Source of the DNA: Actinomyces sp. HPA0247
GTDB lineage: Bacteria; Actinomycetota; Actinomycetes; Actinomycetales; Actinomycetaceae
Direction: 5' to 3'
Assembly (NCBI GenBank): GCA_000411415.1
Contig: KE150452.1
Span: 36,069 to 100,068, forward strand
Length of the DNA: 64,000 nucleotides
The position numbers and the translations under genes are program-made. Each line of letters begins with the position of its first letter. Position 1 is the stretch's first letter. Below are positions 46,638-56,539 of this stretch, in pieces. Below the pieces are notes generated by a model. That model did no database searches. It saw only the letters and a list, made by a program, of their open reading frames with translations, and had not been told where the DNA came from.

Positions 46638-47582
46638 GTGCGCATTATTTTTGCTGGTACCCCGGAGGCCGCAGTCCCCACGCTGAAGGCCCTGTTGTCG
46701 TCGTCCCACGAGGTCGCTCTCGTTATTACGCGTCCGCCGGCTCGACGCGGTCGCGGAAAGACGATGTACCCCTCACCGGTGGCGGAAGTAGCCGCAGCGT
46801 GTGGCGTTGAACTGTTGGAGACAACCACGCTCAAGACTCCCGACATCGCGCGGCGCATCGAGGGCGTCCAGGCTGACCTCGGTGTCGTCGTCGCCTACGG
46901 CGGCCTCGTTCCTCCGAACGTGCTGGCGATGCCCACGCATGGCTGGGTAAACCTACATTTCTCGGACCTGCCGAGGTGGCGTGGTGCGGCGCCCGTCCAG
47001 TGGGCGATCCGCGAAGGTGATACGACGACCGCCTCGTGCGTCTTCAATCTCGAGGAGGGACTGGACACTGGCGACGTGTACTCACGCGTCGAAGTTCCGA
47101 TTGGACACGAGAGCGCGGGAGAGCTGCTCACATCGATGGCCGAGGCTGGAGCGCCCCAGGTGCTCAGTGTCGTCGATGCGCTCGCTGACGGCAGCGCAAC
47201 CGCTACTGCGCAGCGTTCGGAAGGTGTGACGCACGCGCGTCGCCTCGAGCACGTCGACGGTTATGTGTCGTTCACGCACGATGCCACGCACGAGGATCGT
47301 GTCATGCGTTCTGTGACTCCAAACCCCGGGGCCTACACGGTGCTGCCCGGTGGGGCCCGCATGAAGCTCGACAAGGCAACACCCGTGGACCGAGATGATC
47401 TGGCACCCGGGCAGCTTGAAGTCACGAAGAAGCAGGTCACCGTGGGGTGCACGAGCGGTGCTCTCGTGCTCGGCAAGGTGGCACCAGCCGGTAAGTCCTG
47501 GATGGACGCTGCCGCCTGGGCCAGGGGAGCGCGGCCTTCCGACGACGCGCGCCTCGGTGGAGACCTGGAGGATCAGCGATGA
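46638..47582 (+). CDS. fmt: Methionyl-tRNA formyltransferase
   Basis: 314 residues; formylates initiator Met-tRNA with 10-formyl-THF. N-terminal IIFAGTPEAAVPTLKAL, catalytic NLHFSDLPRWRGAAPVQWAI, and a C-terminal OB domain with VGCTSGALVL. GTG start set by the leaderless promoter. Overlaps rsmB by 4 nt. Confidence 0.96.
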   Translation: MRIIFAGTPEAAVPTLKALLSSSHEVALVITRPPARRGRGKTMYPSPVAEVAAACGVELLETTTLKTPDIARRIEGVQADLGVVVAYGGLVPPNVLAMPTHGWVNLHFSDLPRWRGAAPVQWAIREGDTTTASCVFNLEEGLDTGDVYSRVEVPIGHESAGELLTSMAEAGAPQVLSVVDALADGSATATAQRSEGVTHARRLEHVDGYVSFTHDATHEDRVMRSVTPNPGAYTVLPGGARMKLDKATPVDRDDLAPGQLEVTKKQVTVGCTSGALVLGKVAPAGKSWMDAAAWARGARPSDDARLGGDLEDQR

Positions 47583-49051
47583 GTGAGAGGCGCTACGCGG
47601 ACGGCTACCGCAAGCTACGCAAAGCCGACGAACCTCGTCGCATTGCCTACGAGGTTCTGCACGAGGTCGCGACGCAGGGTGCGTTCGCGAACATCATCTT
47701 GCCGAAGGCACTGCGCCAGGCCCGGCGCGACGGACATTTTTCTGACCGCGATGCCGCTTTCACCTCCGAGCTCGTCCACGGTACACTGCGCGCGATCGGG
47801 CGCCTCGATTGGGTGATTGCACGCCACATCGATCGTCCTCTTGCAGATCTCGATCCCCGCGCCCTCGTCATCCTGCGCATGGGTGCTCACCAGCTTCTCG
47901 ATATGCGTGTGCCCGACCACGCGGCTGTGTCGGCAACCGTGGATGTCGCGCGCGAACATCTGACGGACGGCCCTGTCCGTTTCGTCAATGCTGTGTTGCG
48001 CTCAATCACCCGCGAGGATCCTGGCGAGCGCGAGGCGGCCATGGATGCGATCGCCGACGAGGACGAGGCTCTCGGCGTGCGCTACTCACACCCGGCGTGG
48101 ATGGTCGCCGCGTTCCGCGACGCCCTCAAGGCCCACGGATATCCCGAGGAAGAGCTTATCGACGTCCTTGTGGCCGATAACGCGGTTCCCACGGTCACGT
48201 TGGTGGCCCGCCCGTCGCTGATGAGCGTTGACGAGCTCGCAGACGAGGCCGAGGATATCCTCGACACCCGCGTTGCCCTGGGCGCCGTGTCTCCGTACGC
48301 GGTCCTCCTCGAATCCGGCGACCCCGCGCGTCTGCCCTCGATTCGTGATGGACGCGCTGGCGCCCAGGATGAAGGCTCGCAGCTCGCGGCGCTTATCGCT
48401 GCATCCGCACCGCTGGAGGGCGGGTCTGACGAACGTTGGCTCGACCTGTGTGCGGGCCCCGGCGGCAAGGCCGCGCTTTTGGCTGGCCTCGCCTCCGGCG
48501 TGGGTGCGCGCGTGACCGCTAACGAAGTCCACCCGCACCGTGCCCGCCTCGTGGAGCGCACGACGCGCCAATTCGACTCCATCGAGGTCGTGAGCGGCGA
48601 CGGTCGTACTTTCGGCGGGGGTCGCAGCGCATGGCCGCTGGCGTCCTTCGACCGTGTCGTCGTCGACGCGCCCTGCTCGGGCATGGGATCCATGCGTCGC
48701 CGTCCGGAGTCCCGGTGGAATCGCACCCCTGCAGACGTCGAAGAACTAACGGTCCTCCAACGCGAACTGCTCGACCGGGCAGTCGCCCTGACGCGCCCCG
48801 GTGGCGTCCTCACCTACATCACGTGCTCGCCCCATGCAGCCGAGACACGTGACCAGGTCGCGCGTCTACTGGAAAGCGGTGAGGTCGAGCTGCTTGACAC
48901 CGTCGCGCTGGCTAACGAATGCGCACCCGAGGCGCTGGATGTACCGGCCTCTGCGGGTATCATCAAGGGCTACGACGGCCGTACGCTGCAGCTGTGGGAC
49001 CACCGTTTCGGTACGGATCTTATGTTTGTGGCTTGCCTGCGCAGGCGCTAG
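47579..49051 (+). CDS. rsmB: 16S rRNA (cytosine(967)-C5)-methyltransferase RsmB/Fmu
   Basis: 490 residues. N-terminal NusB-like RNA-binding domain ([19 protein letters not shown], about 20-150) and C-terminal SAM methyltransferase with [15 protein letters not shown] and catalytic [19 protein letters not shown]; the second cysteine is in ITCSPHAAE. The stop TAG doubles as the start of the rpe -10 box. Confidence 0.95.
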   Translation: MSERRYADGYRKLRKADEPRRIAYEVLHEVATQGAFANIILPKALRQARRDGHFSDRDAAFTSELVHGTLRAIGRLDWVIARHIDRPLADLDPRALVILRMGAHQLLDMRVPDHAAVSATVDVAREHLTDGPVRFVNAVLRSITREDPGEREAAMDAIADEDEALGVRYSHPAWMVAAFRDALKAHGYPEEELIDVLVADNAVPTVTLVARPSLMSVDELADEAEDILDTRVALGAVSPYAVLLESGDPARLPSIRDGRAGAQDEGSQLAALIAASAPLEGGSDERWLDLCAGPGGKAALLAGLASGVGARVTANEVHPHRARLVERTTRQFDSIEVVSGDGRTFGGGRSAWPLASFDRVVVDAPCSGMGSMRRRPESRWNRTPADVEELTVLQRELLDRAVALTRPGGVLTYITCSPHAAETRDQVARLLESGEVELLDTVALANECAPEALDVPASAGIIKGYDGRTLQLWDHRFGTDLMFVACLRRR

Positions 49052-49054
49052 CAT
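49049..49054 (+). promoter_or_regulatory. -10 box of rpe, overlapping the rsmB stop codon
   Basis: TAGCAT, then 7 nt, then ATG 49062. The first three bases are the rsmB stop codon. Confidence 0.55.
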
Positions 49055-49061
49055 ATGCGTT

Positions 49062-49724
49062 ATGAACGCCACAATTAGCCCGTCGATCCTCAACTGCGAT
49101 ATCGCCAATCTGCGCGGTGAGCTCACCAAGATCGCAGGAGCGGATATCGCTCACGTCGACGTCATGGACAACCATTTCGTCCCCAACCTCTCGTGGGGTC
49201 TGCCCGTCGCGGAAGCCGTCGTAAAGTCCGGCATCCTGCCTGTTGACGCACACCTCATGATCGAGGATCCGGATCGCTGGGCGCCGCAGTACGCGGAGGT
49301 CGGCTGCGAGTCCGTCACCTTCCACGCTGAAGCAGCTGCGGCACCACTGCGCCTCGCGCGCGAGCTGCACCGCATCGGTGCGCGCGCCGGCCTTGCGCTG
49401 AAACCAGCAACCGATATCGCGCCTTTCGTGGACATCCTGAACGAATTCGACATGATTCTCATCATGACGGTTGAGCCTGGTTTCGGCGGACAGTCCTTCA
49501 TCGAACAGATGATTCCGAAGATTGAGCGAACGCGTGCGGCGATTAATGCCGCAGGGCTTCAGGTCTCGATCCAGGTCGACGGCGGCATTTCCCGCGCGAC
49601 CATTGAGCGAGCGGCCGAGGCCGGTGCCGACAACTTCGTCGCGGGCTCCGCAGTGTTCCGCGCGGAAGACGCGCACCACGAGGTTGAGGTGCTGCGTGAA
49701 CTCGCCAACGCGCATAGCCACTGA
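49062..49724 (+). CDS. rpe: Ribulose-phosphate 3-epimerase
   Basis: 220 residues; interconverts ribulose-5-P and xylulose-5-P. TIM barrel with SPSILNCD, metal ligands in [12 protein letters not shown] and [19 protein letters not shown] and the phosphate-binding [20 protein letters not shown] 49062 is set by the leaderless promoter. Confidence 0.96.
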   Translation: MNATISPSILNCDIANLRGELTKIAGADIAHVDVMDNHFVPNLSWGLPVAEAVVKSGILPVDAHLMIEDPDRWAPQYAEVGCESVTFHAEAAAAPLRLARELHRIGARAGLALKPATDIAPFVDILNEFDMILIMTVEPGFGGQSFIEQMIPKIERTRAAINAAGLQVSIQVDGGISRATIERAAEAGADNFVAGSAVFRAEDAHHEVEVLRELANAHSH

Positions 49725-49737
49725 CCGACAGCACTGT

Positions 49738-49780
49738 GCGGCCGGATGGGATGAGGTCCCATCCGGCCGCCTCTTTTCTT
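49738..49780 (+). terminator. Intrinsic terminator after rpe
   Basis: 14-bp stem GCGGCCGGATGGGA / TCCCATCCGGCCGC with loop TGAGG, followed by the T-rich CTCTTTTCTT. Confidence 0.93.
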
Positions 49781-49836
49781 CTCTAGCGGATACGCCTCGC
49801 GCGGTGCGCCCGGCGGTGGCACAATGACACACGAGT

Positions 49837-49956
49837 ACTCCGGGGTCGGTGAAAGTCCGAACCGGCGGTGATAGTCCGCGACCCGCCCTCACAGAACGAG
49901 GACGGTTGAGCCGGTGAAATTCCGGCACCGACGGTGAAAGTCCGGATGGGAGGAGT
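49837..49956 (+). promoter_or_regulatory. FMN riboswitch (RFN element)
   Basis: Closing stem ACTCC/GGAGT encloses the conserved RFN blocks: GGGGTCGGTGAAAGTCC, GAACCGGCGGTGATAGTCC, GAGCCGGTGAAATTCCGG, and ACCGACGGTGAAAGTCCGG followed by ATGGGAGGAG. It lies between the rpe terminator and an ABC permease gene. A CACAAT at 49820-49825 may be the promoter -10. FMN binding should lower expression of the transporter. Confidence 0.95.
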
Positions 49957-50017
49957 GCATGAGGCGCATTCGTGCGTCTGCTGTGCTGCGCGTACCCCCG
50001 GTGTCGGAAAGTAAGTC

Positions 50018-50791
50018 GTGGCAACTCGGAACAAGCCTCGCGGTACTCTCACCGTCGCGGCACCGATTATCTTCCTCGCCCTGTTGCTGGCGGGGTGGTG
50101 GCTGTCGACCGCGCTGACCGGCATCGAGGCCTGGCGCCTACCAAACCCCATGTCTGTCATCTCCAAGGGTTCGGTGATCCTGGCACTTCCGTCAACCTGG
50201 CATAAGGTCGCGGTGACGGGTGCCGAGGCCGTCGCCGGGTGTTTGCTCGGTTCGCTTGTCGCCTTGCCCTCCGCGTATGTGATCTATCGTTCGCGTCTTT
50301 TGGCCGCTGCCGTCGAGCCTTTCCTCGGGGCGACCCAGGCGTTGCCCGCGATCGCTATCGCGCCCATCTTGGTGCTGTGGGTCGGCTATGGATTCATGTC
50401 CATCGTCGTCTTGTGCGCTCTGATGGTTTTCTTTCCGATCCTCGTCTCGACGGTCGTTGGCTTGCGCCATATCGATCGTGAGCTTCTCGAAGCTGCTGCA
50501 CTGGACGGGGCCACGGGATGGACGATGGCGGTGTACATGGAGCTTCCCCTGGCGGCACCTGCGATCCTGGGTGGTCTGCGTAATGGCTTCGCCCTGTCGG
50601 TAACGGGCGCTGTTGTCGGGGAGATGGTCATGGGTGGCTCCGGGCTCGGGCAGGTACTCACTCAGATGAGAAACAACGTAGACACCGCCGGCATGTTCGT
50701 CATCATTATTATTTTGTGCTCGATGGCGACTCTCCTGTACGTGATCGTGTACAGGATCGAGCGGTCGAAGCGTTATGAGATCACGCAGTGA
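50018..50791 (+). CDS. ribX: ABC transporter permease, probable riboflavin uptake (RibX-like)
   Basis: 257 residues with about six membrane helices and a type I permease EAA loop (EAAALDGATGWTMAVYMELP). It is of the SsuC/TauC/ThiX family. The FMN riboswitch upstream and the NMT1/THI5-like lipoprotein downstream point to flavin import, as in the RibX-RibY pairs proposed from comparative genomics. No ATPase gene is present in the unit. GTG 50018 has only a weak upstream GGAAAG. Confidence 0.82.
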   Translation: MATRNKPRGTLTVAAPIIFLALLLAGWWLSTALTGIEAWRLPNPMSVISKGSVILALPSTWHKVAVTGAEAVAGCLLGSLVALPSAYVIYRSRLLAAAVEPFLGATQALPAIAIAPILVLWVGYGFMSIVVLCALMVFFPILVSTVVGLRHIDRELLEAAALDGATGWTMAVYMELPLAAPAILGGLRNGFALSVTGAVVGEMVMGGSGLGQVLTQMRNNVDTAGMFVIIIILCSMATLLYVIVYRIERSKRYEITQ

Positions 50792-50802
50792 AGGAGAATC
50801 TC

Positions 50803-51846
50803 TTGAAGCTTTCTACCATTGTTCGTGCCGCGGTCGTCGGCGCGTGTGCCTCGCTTGTCCTCGCGGCATGCACGCAGGGTGAGTCGGCCAACCAGTCTGG
50901 TACGTCTGGTCAATCGGACGTCACCATCGGCCTGACCTACATTCCCAACATCCAGTTCTCTCCCGTGTACGTTGCGGACGCACAGGGAACGTACGCGGAT
51001 AACGGTATCAGTGCGACGATTCGTCACCACGGATCCCACGAAGGCTTTTTCACGGCGCTCCTAGCTGGTGAGGAGGACGTCGTCATCGCCTCGGGCGACG
51101 AGGCAGCAGTCGCCGCTTCGCAGGGCCTCGATATCGTGTCGATTGGCCAGTATTACGCGTCTTATCCCGGCGCTGTTATCGTTCCGGCTGATTCCGACAT
51201 CAATTCTCTCGCTGATTTGAAGGGTAAGACGGTGGGCATCCCGGGCGAGCACGGCGCGAACTACTACGCGACGCGCGCCGCTATGCAGGAAGCTGGACTC
51301 AGTGAGTCGGACGTGACGATCTCGCCGATCGGCTACACGCAGCAGGCCGCCCTCGCTTCCGGCCAGGTCGATGCGGTTGTGGGCTTTACGAATAATGACG
51401 CCGTGCAGATGCGTCTTGCTGGCCTCGAGATCCGCGAAATCACGTTAAATCCCACGTCGACGCCGCTGGTGAGCGCCTCCTTCATCACGACGCACAAGTG
51501 GGCGCAGGAGCACCCGGATCAGGCTCGCGCAGTCGTTGCGGCGACGACCAAGGCGATGAACGATATCGCCGCGGATCCACAGATCGCCATCGAGGCGACG
51601 AAGCCGTGGGACACCTCGCTGACCGATGAGTCCACGTTGTCCGCAGCCAACGCTGTTCTGACCGCGACCGTTCCTCTCTGGCTGGGCGATACCGGCCGCG
51701 CGACGGGCAAGCAGGATCTCGCCACGTGGGCGCAGATGGTGTCCTTCCTTGCCTCCCTCGGTGAGCTCGAGGGGTCGGTGGATGCGACAGCCCTGGCGAC
51801 TAACGACTACGTGAGCGCCGACGATTCACCGTCGCCTCAGTCCTAA
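50803..51846 (+). CDS. ribY: Substrate-binding lipoprotein, NMT1/THI5-like (RibY-like)
   Basis: 347 residues. Signal peptide with lipobox LAAC (ASLVLAAC), then a Ser/Gln-rich linker and a periplasmic-binding fold: GLTYIPNIQFSPVYVADAQG, HGSHEGFFTALLAGEEDVVIASGDE, LKGKTVGIPGEHGANYYATR. This is the NMT1/THI5 pattern shared by pyrimidine- and riboflavin-binding proteins. TTG 50803 has AAGGAGA five bases upstream and gives a normal signal peptide; GTG 50788, overlapping the permease stop, is the alternative. Riboflavin as ligand is inferred from the riboswitch. Confidence 0.82.
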   Translation: MKLSTIVRAAVVGACASLVLAACTQGESANQSGTSGQSDVTIGLTYIPNIQFSPVYVADAQGTYADNGISATIRHHGSHEGFFTALLAGEEDVVIASGDEAAVAASQGLDIVSIGQYYASYPGAVIVPADSDINSLADLKGKTVGIPGEHGANYYATRAAMQEAGLSESDVTISPIGYTQQAALASGQVDAVVGFTNNDAVQMRLAGLEIREITLNPTSTPLVSASFITTHKWAQEHPDQARAVVAATTKAMNDIAADPQIAIEATKPWDTSLTDESTLSAANAVLTATVPLWLGDTGRATGKQDLATWAQMVSFLASLGELEGSVDATALATNDYVSADDSPSPQS

Positions 51847-51883
51847 CCGGTGCGCCGTATGCTCGGGACGCGCGCGTGTCACG

Positions 51884-51889
51884 TAGGGT
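51884..51889 (+). promoter_or_regulatory. -10 box of pafB
   Basis: TAGGGT, 6 nt, GTG 51896; leaderless arrangement. Confidence 0.55.
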
Positions 51890-51895
51890 AGGCAG

Positions 51896-52828
51896 GTGAG
51901 TACCGCCGTCAACGCCAACGTGCGCGTCCTTGAGCTTTTCGTGGAGCTCCTCGGCGCGCGTCCCGGGCGTACCAAGACACAGCTGCGGGCCCTTCCGGGC
52001 TATCAGGGACTTGCTGACGACGCGTTTGAGACCCAGTTCCAGCGCGATAAGGATGCGCTGCGCGACGCCGGCGCCCACATGACGATTCACGCGGGGGAGC
52101 GCTACTCCATTGCGTGGGACTCGTTCGCGCCCGGAATTGAAGTGACGAGCGCCGACCGTGCTCTCATGTCACTGGCCGCGCGCGCGTGGGATAGCAGCGA
52201 GTTTTTCGCCGACGCCATCGACGCAAAAGCTGCTGCTGCTTCCTCCGAAGATGTCTCCGCTCCCATGATTCGCCTTGGGCTCACTGGCCTCGGAGCTGCG
52301 ACCACTCTGTCGCAGGCCATCCGTGAACGCCGAGTGGTGTGCTTCGAGTACCCGGGGTCTGGGGAGCTGACGGAGCGTTCGGTGGACCCGTGGGCACTGT
52401 CGGTTCAGGGCCGAGCACTGTACCTGTGGGGCTGGGACCTCGACCGCAACGCCGAGCGTACGTTCCGCGTCTCACGCATCCGCTCACAGGTGTCCTTCGT
52501 GGGGGAGTCGGGGGACGCATCGCTTCCTCCCGAGGGGCGTACCCCTCCTCGTGTCTCTTCGTTCGTCTCTCCCGTCGTCGACGTACGCGCGGGCTGCCCC
52601 GCACGGACGATTCTTCACGGCTACGAGGCCGGGGGAGAGCCCGAGGAAGGGGGCTTGCCTCGGCGAGGCTGGGAGTGTGTCTGCCTGGAAGGCGCCGAGC
52701 TGGGCACGTGGATCGCTCGGATTCTCCCACTGGCTGCCGACGTCGTGGTCATTTCTCCACAGATTCTGCGCGAGGCCGTCTTCACGCGCCTGCACGCAGC
52801 CGCCGCGTGGGGGGACGACCATGCCTGA
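51896..52828 (+). CDS. pafB: WYL-domain transcriptional regulator PafB
   Basis: 310 residues. N-terminal winged-helix part (NANVRVLELFVELLGAR, then DAFETQFQRDKDALRDAG) and a WYL domain (IRERRVVCFEYPG, then RSVDPWALSVQGRALYLWGWD). In mycobacteria PafB and PafC form a complex that activates LexA-independent DNA-damage genes and is encoded next to pafA. Here the pair lies 26 kb from pafA. GTG start set by the leaderless promoter. Overlaps pafC by 8 nt. Confidence 0.9.
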   Translation: MSTAVNANVRVLELFVELLGARPGRTKTQLRALPGYQGLADDAFETQFQRDKDALRDAGAHMTIHAGERYSIAWDSFAPGIEVTSADRALMSLAARAWDSSEFFADAIDAKAAAASSEDVSAPMIRLGLTGLGAATTLSQAIRERRVVCFEYPGSGELTERSVDPWALSVQGRALYLWGWDLDRNAERTFRVSRIRSQVSFVGESGDASLPPEGRTPPRVSSFVSPVVDVRAGCPARTILHGYEAGGEPEEGGLPRRGWECVCLEGAELGTWIARILPLAADVVVISPQILREAVFTRLHAAAAWGDDHA

Positions 52829-53759
52829 GAACGTTCAGCTAGCAGTCGTCCGTCTGGCGTCGATGGTGGCCTGGATGAGCGAGCACTCCGGCTCGACCGT
52901 CGATGAGATCGCTGCGCACTTCCACCGCACCCGCCGACAGGTGCGTCGCGATGTCGAGTATCTCGCCTCCGTCGGCGATTCGCTGCCCGGCGCTTCCTTT
53001 GAGGTGGATTGGGAGCTCTACGAGCGAGAACAACGTGTGACGCTTCGCTCGACATTGGGTGCCTCAGCCCCGCTGCGCTTGTCCGCGATTGAGGCACAGG
53101 CTCTCCTGATCGGTCTGTCTGCGATGACACCGTTGTTGGGTGCCGATCTTGCCGCCCACGTCCCTCACGCCGCCCTCGTTGTCTGTGCTCTGGGCGGATT
53201 GAAGGAATCGGACGGGGAACAATACCTGGAAGCGATTTCCTCTCCCTCGTCGTCGAGTGCGAGCTTGGAGACCCTGCGTGATGCGCTCATGCGCGAAGAA
53301 CGCGTGTCTTTCACCTATGTGTCTGCCTCGGGCGTCCAGACGCGGCGCGTCGTGGATCCGTGGTCGCTCGAGGCGACCGCGACCGGATGGCTCTTGCGCG
53401 GCTGGTGTACGCGTGCTGGGCAGGCGCGTAGCTTCGCTGTCGCGTCGATCAGTGACGTGCGCGGGGAAGGTCGACGCGTTGAGGAGCCTCGTCGTGTGCG
53501 TCAAGAAGCACCGACCTGGACGCTCGAGGTTGATCGCGACGCACGCTGGATCGCCGATGAATATGACGGTCGCATCACGGCAGAGCTTACCAGTGGGGGA
53601 GCCCGCATCACCCTGCCTGTCTGGAATGAACAGTGGGGCCTGAGTCTCCTCATTGACATCGCCCCACACCTGCGCACTGTCACGCCGGATATGCGTTCGG
53701 CCGCCGCGCAGTACGCGCGCACCGTCTTGTCGCAGTGGACCCGAGAGGATGCATCGTGA
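52821..53759 (+). CDS. pafC: WYL-domain transcriptional regulator PafC
   Basis: 312 residues, paralogous to PafB. HTH region STVDEIAAHFHRTRRQVRRDVEYL and a WYL domain (MREERVSFTYVSAS, then RRVVDPWSLEATATGWLLRGWC), followed by a C-terminal WCX-like region. WYL domains are thought to sense single-stranded nucleic acid or nucleotides. ATG 52821 lies inside the pafB end. The longer open frame upstream is a shadow of pafB. Confidence 0.9.
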   Translation: MPENVQLAVVRLASMVAWMSEHSGSTVDEIAAHFHRTRRQVRRDVEYLASVGDSLPGASFEVDWELYEREQRVTLRSTLGASAPLRLSAIEAQALLIGLSAMTPLLGADLAAHVPHAALVVCALGGLKESDGEQYLEAISSPSSSSASLETLRDALMREERVSFTYVSASGVQTRRVVDPWSLEATATGWLLRGWCTRAGQARSFAVASISDVRGEGRRVEEPRRVRQEAPTWTLEVDRDARWIADEYDGRITAELTSGGARITLPVWNEQWGLSLLIDIAPHLRTVTPDMRSAAAQYARTVLSQWTREDAS

Positions 53760-56524
53760 GCCCGAAACGACGTCGACACCGTACCCGTGATACGCACAGC
53801 ATGGCACAGCGCGAGGAGGAAGTCGGCCTGGGGGTGGGCAGCGCAGCCCAGCGCTACGCCGCCTACAAAGCCGATGCTCAGGCGGCCGCCTCGCTGCGTG
53901 CCCGATGGGTGTCGACGCTCAGCTTCACTCCTGATCCATTCCAGGTTCAGGCATTGGATGCCGTCGAAGCCGGCAATTCGGTCCTCGTCGCCGCACCCAC
54001 CGGTGCAGGCAAGACCATCGTCGGGCAGTTCGGTGCATACGTCGCCCTCGAGCGGGGCATGCGCGCGTTCTACACGACTCCCATCAAGGCGCTGTCGAAC
54101 CAGAAGTACCTGGAGCTGTGCGACCTGTACGGTGCGGACAACGTCGGCCTCGCAACTGGTGATACGTCGGTGAACTCCAGTGCGCCGATCGTCGTCATGA
54201 CAACCGAGGTGCTACGCAACATGATTTATGCGGGCACGCCCCTCACCGACCTGGGCGTCGTCATCCTTGACGAGGTCCACTATCTAGCGGATAAGATGCG
54301 CGGCCCGGTGTGGGAGGAAGTGATCATCCACCTGCCCGCTCACGTCGCGATCATCGCGCTGTCGGCCACGGTGTCGAACGCCGAGGAGTTCGGCGCGTGG
54401 ATCCGTGAGGTTCGCTCCACCTGCGAGATCATCGTCTCGGAGAAGCGCCCCGTCCCGCTCTACCAGCACATGATCGTCGGCGAGGACATTTTTGACCTGT
54501 ACGCGCCCACCGGTAAAGGAAAGCTCAATCCCGAGCTCGTGGCGGCAACGCGAGACTCCGGGATGCGCGGCGGGCGCGGCTCACGCTCGTGGAACCGCGA
54601 GGTCCGGGTGCGTCGCGAGTCGCGCCCCTCGACCCTGATTTCGCTCGACCGTGCGCAGCTGCTGCCCGCCATCACGTTCATCTTCTCGCGGGCGGGATGC
54701 GAGGATGCCGTGCGCCAGATCCTCTCCACCCGCATCACCCTCACCACGCGTTCCGAGGCAGCTGAGATAGAGAGCTACGTCGACGAGGTCATTGCGTTGC
54801 TGCCGCCCGAGGATGCCATCGTGCTGGGAGCCGAGTCCTGGAAACGTGGTCTGATGCGTGGCATCGCAGCCCACCACGCCGGCATGCTGCCCCTCATGAA
54901 AGAGACCGTCGAACATTTGTTTTCGCGGGGCCTCGTCAAAATGGTGTACGCGACTGAGACGCTGGCGCTCGGCATCAACATGCCCGCCCGAACGGTCGTC
55001 ATCGAATCGCTGACGAAGTGGAACGGCTCGGCGCATGTCTCCCTGTCTGCCGGTGAATACACGCAGCTCTCCGGACGTGCGGGCCGCCGCGGCATCGACA
55101 CCGAAGGACACGCGGTCGTCTCGCACCGCGGGGGAGTGGCACCTGAGGAAGTCGCTGCCCTCGCTTCCAAGCGCACGTACCCCCTGATTTCTGCGTTCAC
55201 GCCGACCTACAACATGGTCGTCAATCTGCTCGCACGCTCAACGCGCGCCCAAACACGCAGAGTGTTGGAGTCGTCTTTCGCGCAGTATCAGGCGGATTCC
55301 GCCGTCGTTGCGCTCGCGTCGCGGCTGTCCGAGCTGGAGGCGCAGCGAGACGCGATGGTCGAGGACCTGTCGTGCACGCACGGTGACGTCCGCGAGTACC
55401 TCACCCTGCGTGACCAGCTCGGTCAGGCAGAAAAATCGGGGGCACGAGCGCGCAAGCGCGAGGCGCGCGACGAGTCTCGACGCGTCCTGTCCGGGGTGCG
55501 CCCGGGAGATGTTCTCGCCCTGACGCGAGGGCGCAAGTCCCGCCTGTGCGTTGTCGGCGCGAAGGCCACCAGCGCCTCGGGCCGTGTGGAAGTATCCGTC
55601 ATCGGTGAGGATTCCACGTGGCGCGCCCTTGCTCCCGAAGACGTGAGAGGGACGATTGTCGTCGTCGGCCACATGTCGATCCCGGGGGGCTCCGCGCTGC
55701 GCCGGACGAAGGAACGTACGCGTATCGCCGGTGAGCTGCGTTCCGGGTTGTCCAAGGGACTCTATGAGATCCCTACCGGTTCGCCGGATGCTTCTGATCC
55801 GGTGAGCGCGCTGCGCGCTGCGATGCGCCAGCATCCGGTCCACCGCTGCCCGCATCGTGAGGAACACGCTCGGGCGGGAGCCCAGTGGGCACGCGTGGCG
55901 CGCGAGATTGACCGTCTCCGCTCGTCCATCGACTCCCAGACAGGGTCGGTCGCAGCTCAGTTTGACCGCGTCTGCGGTGTACTCGAACGCCTCGGTTTCC
56001 TCACTGGCGACGAGGTCACCGATGCGGGCCAGCGCTTACGTCGGATTTTTGGCGAGCGTGACCTGGTGGTGGCCATGTCGATGAATGAGGGCACGTGGAA
56101 CGAGCTCGATGAGGCAGAGCTTGCCTCAATGGTGTCCGCGCTTGTCTACGATTCTCGCTCCGACGACGATGCTCAGCAGCTCGCACCCTCAGGGGTTGGC
56201 ATTCGCCTTCAGGAGGCTTGGCACGAGAGCCTCGCGATCCTTGAGCGCGTGCATCGTGTCGAGAAAGCATGCGGATGCGAGCTTACCCCGAGCCTGGACG
56301 CGGGTCTCATGGCGGCGACGCTCGCCTGGGCGCACGGGTCGACGCTGGCCACGGCGATCGATGCAACGCCGATTCAGGCCGGCGATTTCGTCCGTTGGAT
56401 GCGCCAGGTCATGGATTGTCTCGGGCAGATCGCGTCCGCCGCGTCGAGCAACGAACTGACGCGCAAGGCCGAGGCTGCGAAGGACCGTATCGGTCGCGGT
56501 ATCGTGGCCTGGTCGACTATCTAG
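53756..56524 (+). CDS. helY: Ski2/Mtr4-like DEVH-box helicase HelY
   Basis: 922 residues. RecA-like lobes with Q-like FTPDPFQVQALDAV, Walker A AAPTGAGKT (about 80-88), DEVH box (about 172), SAT motif LSATVSN, and motif VI QLSGRAGRRGID. A C-terminal DSHCT region (about 760-922) includes CGVLERLGFL and GRIFGERDLVVAM-like elements. Related to eukaryotic RNA-exosome helicases; M. tuberculosis HelY has RNA/DNA helicase activity. GTG 53756 overlaps the pafC stop by 4 nt. In M. tuberculosis tatA-tatC lie between pafC and helY; here they are absent. Confidence 0.93.
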   Translation: MSPKRRRHRTRDTHSMAQREEEVGLGVGSAAQRYAAYKADAQAAASLRARWVSTLSFTPDPFQVQALDAVEAGNSVLVAAPTGAGKTIVGQFGAYVALERGMRAFYTTPIKALSNQKYLELCDLYGADNVGLATGDTSVNSSAPIVVMTTEVLRNMIYAGTPLTDLGVVILDEVHYLADKMRGPVWEEVIIHLPAHVAIIALSATVSNAEEFGAWIREVRSTCEIIVSEKRPVPLYQHMIVGEDIFDLYAPTGKGKLNPELVAATRDSGMRGGRGSRSWNREVRVRRESRPSTLISLDRAQLLPAITFIFSRAGCEDAVRQILSTRITLTTRSEAAEIESYVDEVIALLPPEDAIVLGAESWKRGLMRGIAAHHAGMLPLMKETVEHLFSRGLVKMVYATETLALGINMPARTVVIESLTKWNGSAHVSLSAGEYTQLSGRAGRRGIDTEGHAVVSHRGGVAPEEVAALASKRTYPLISAFTPTYNMVVNLLARSTRAQTRRVLESSFAQYQADSAVVALASRLSELEAQRDAMVEDLSCTHGDVREYLTLRDQLGQAEKSGARARKREARDESRRVLSGVRPGDVLALTRGRKSRLCVVGAKATSASGRVEVSVIGEDSTWRALAPEDVRGTIVVVGHMSIPGGSALRRTKERTRIAGELRSGLSKGLYEIPTGSPDASDPVSALRAAMRQHPVHRCPHREEHARAGAQWARVAREIDRLRSSIDSQTGSVAAQFDRVCGVLERLGFLTGDEVTDAGQRLRRIFGERDLVVAMSMNEGTWNELDEAELASMVSALVYDSRSDDDAQQLAPSGVGIRLQEAWHESLAILERVHRVEKACGCELTPSLDAGLMAATLAWAHGSTLATAIDATPIQAGDFVRWMRQVMDCLGQIASAASSNELTRKAEAAKDRIGRGIVAWSTI

Positions 56525-56539
56525 AGAGCTGGAGGGCTT

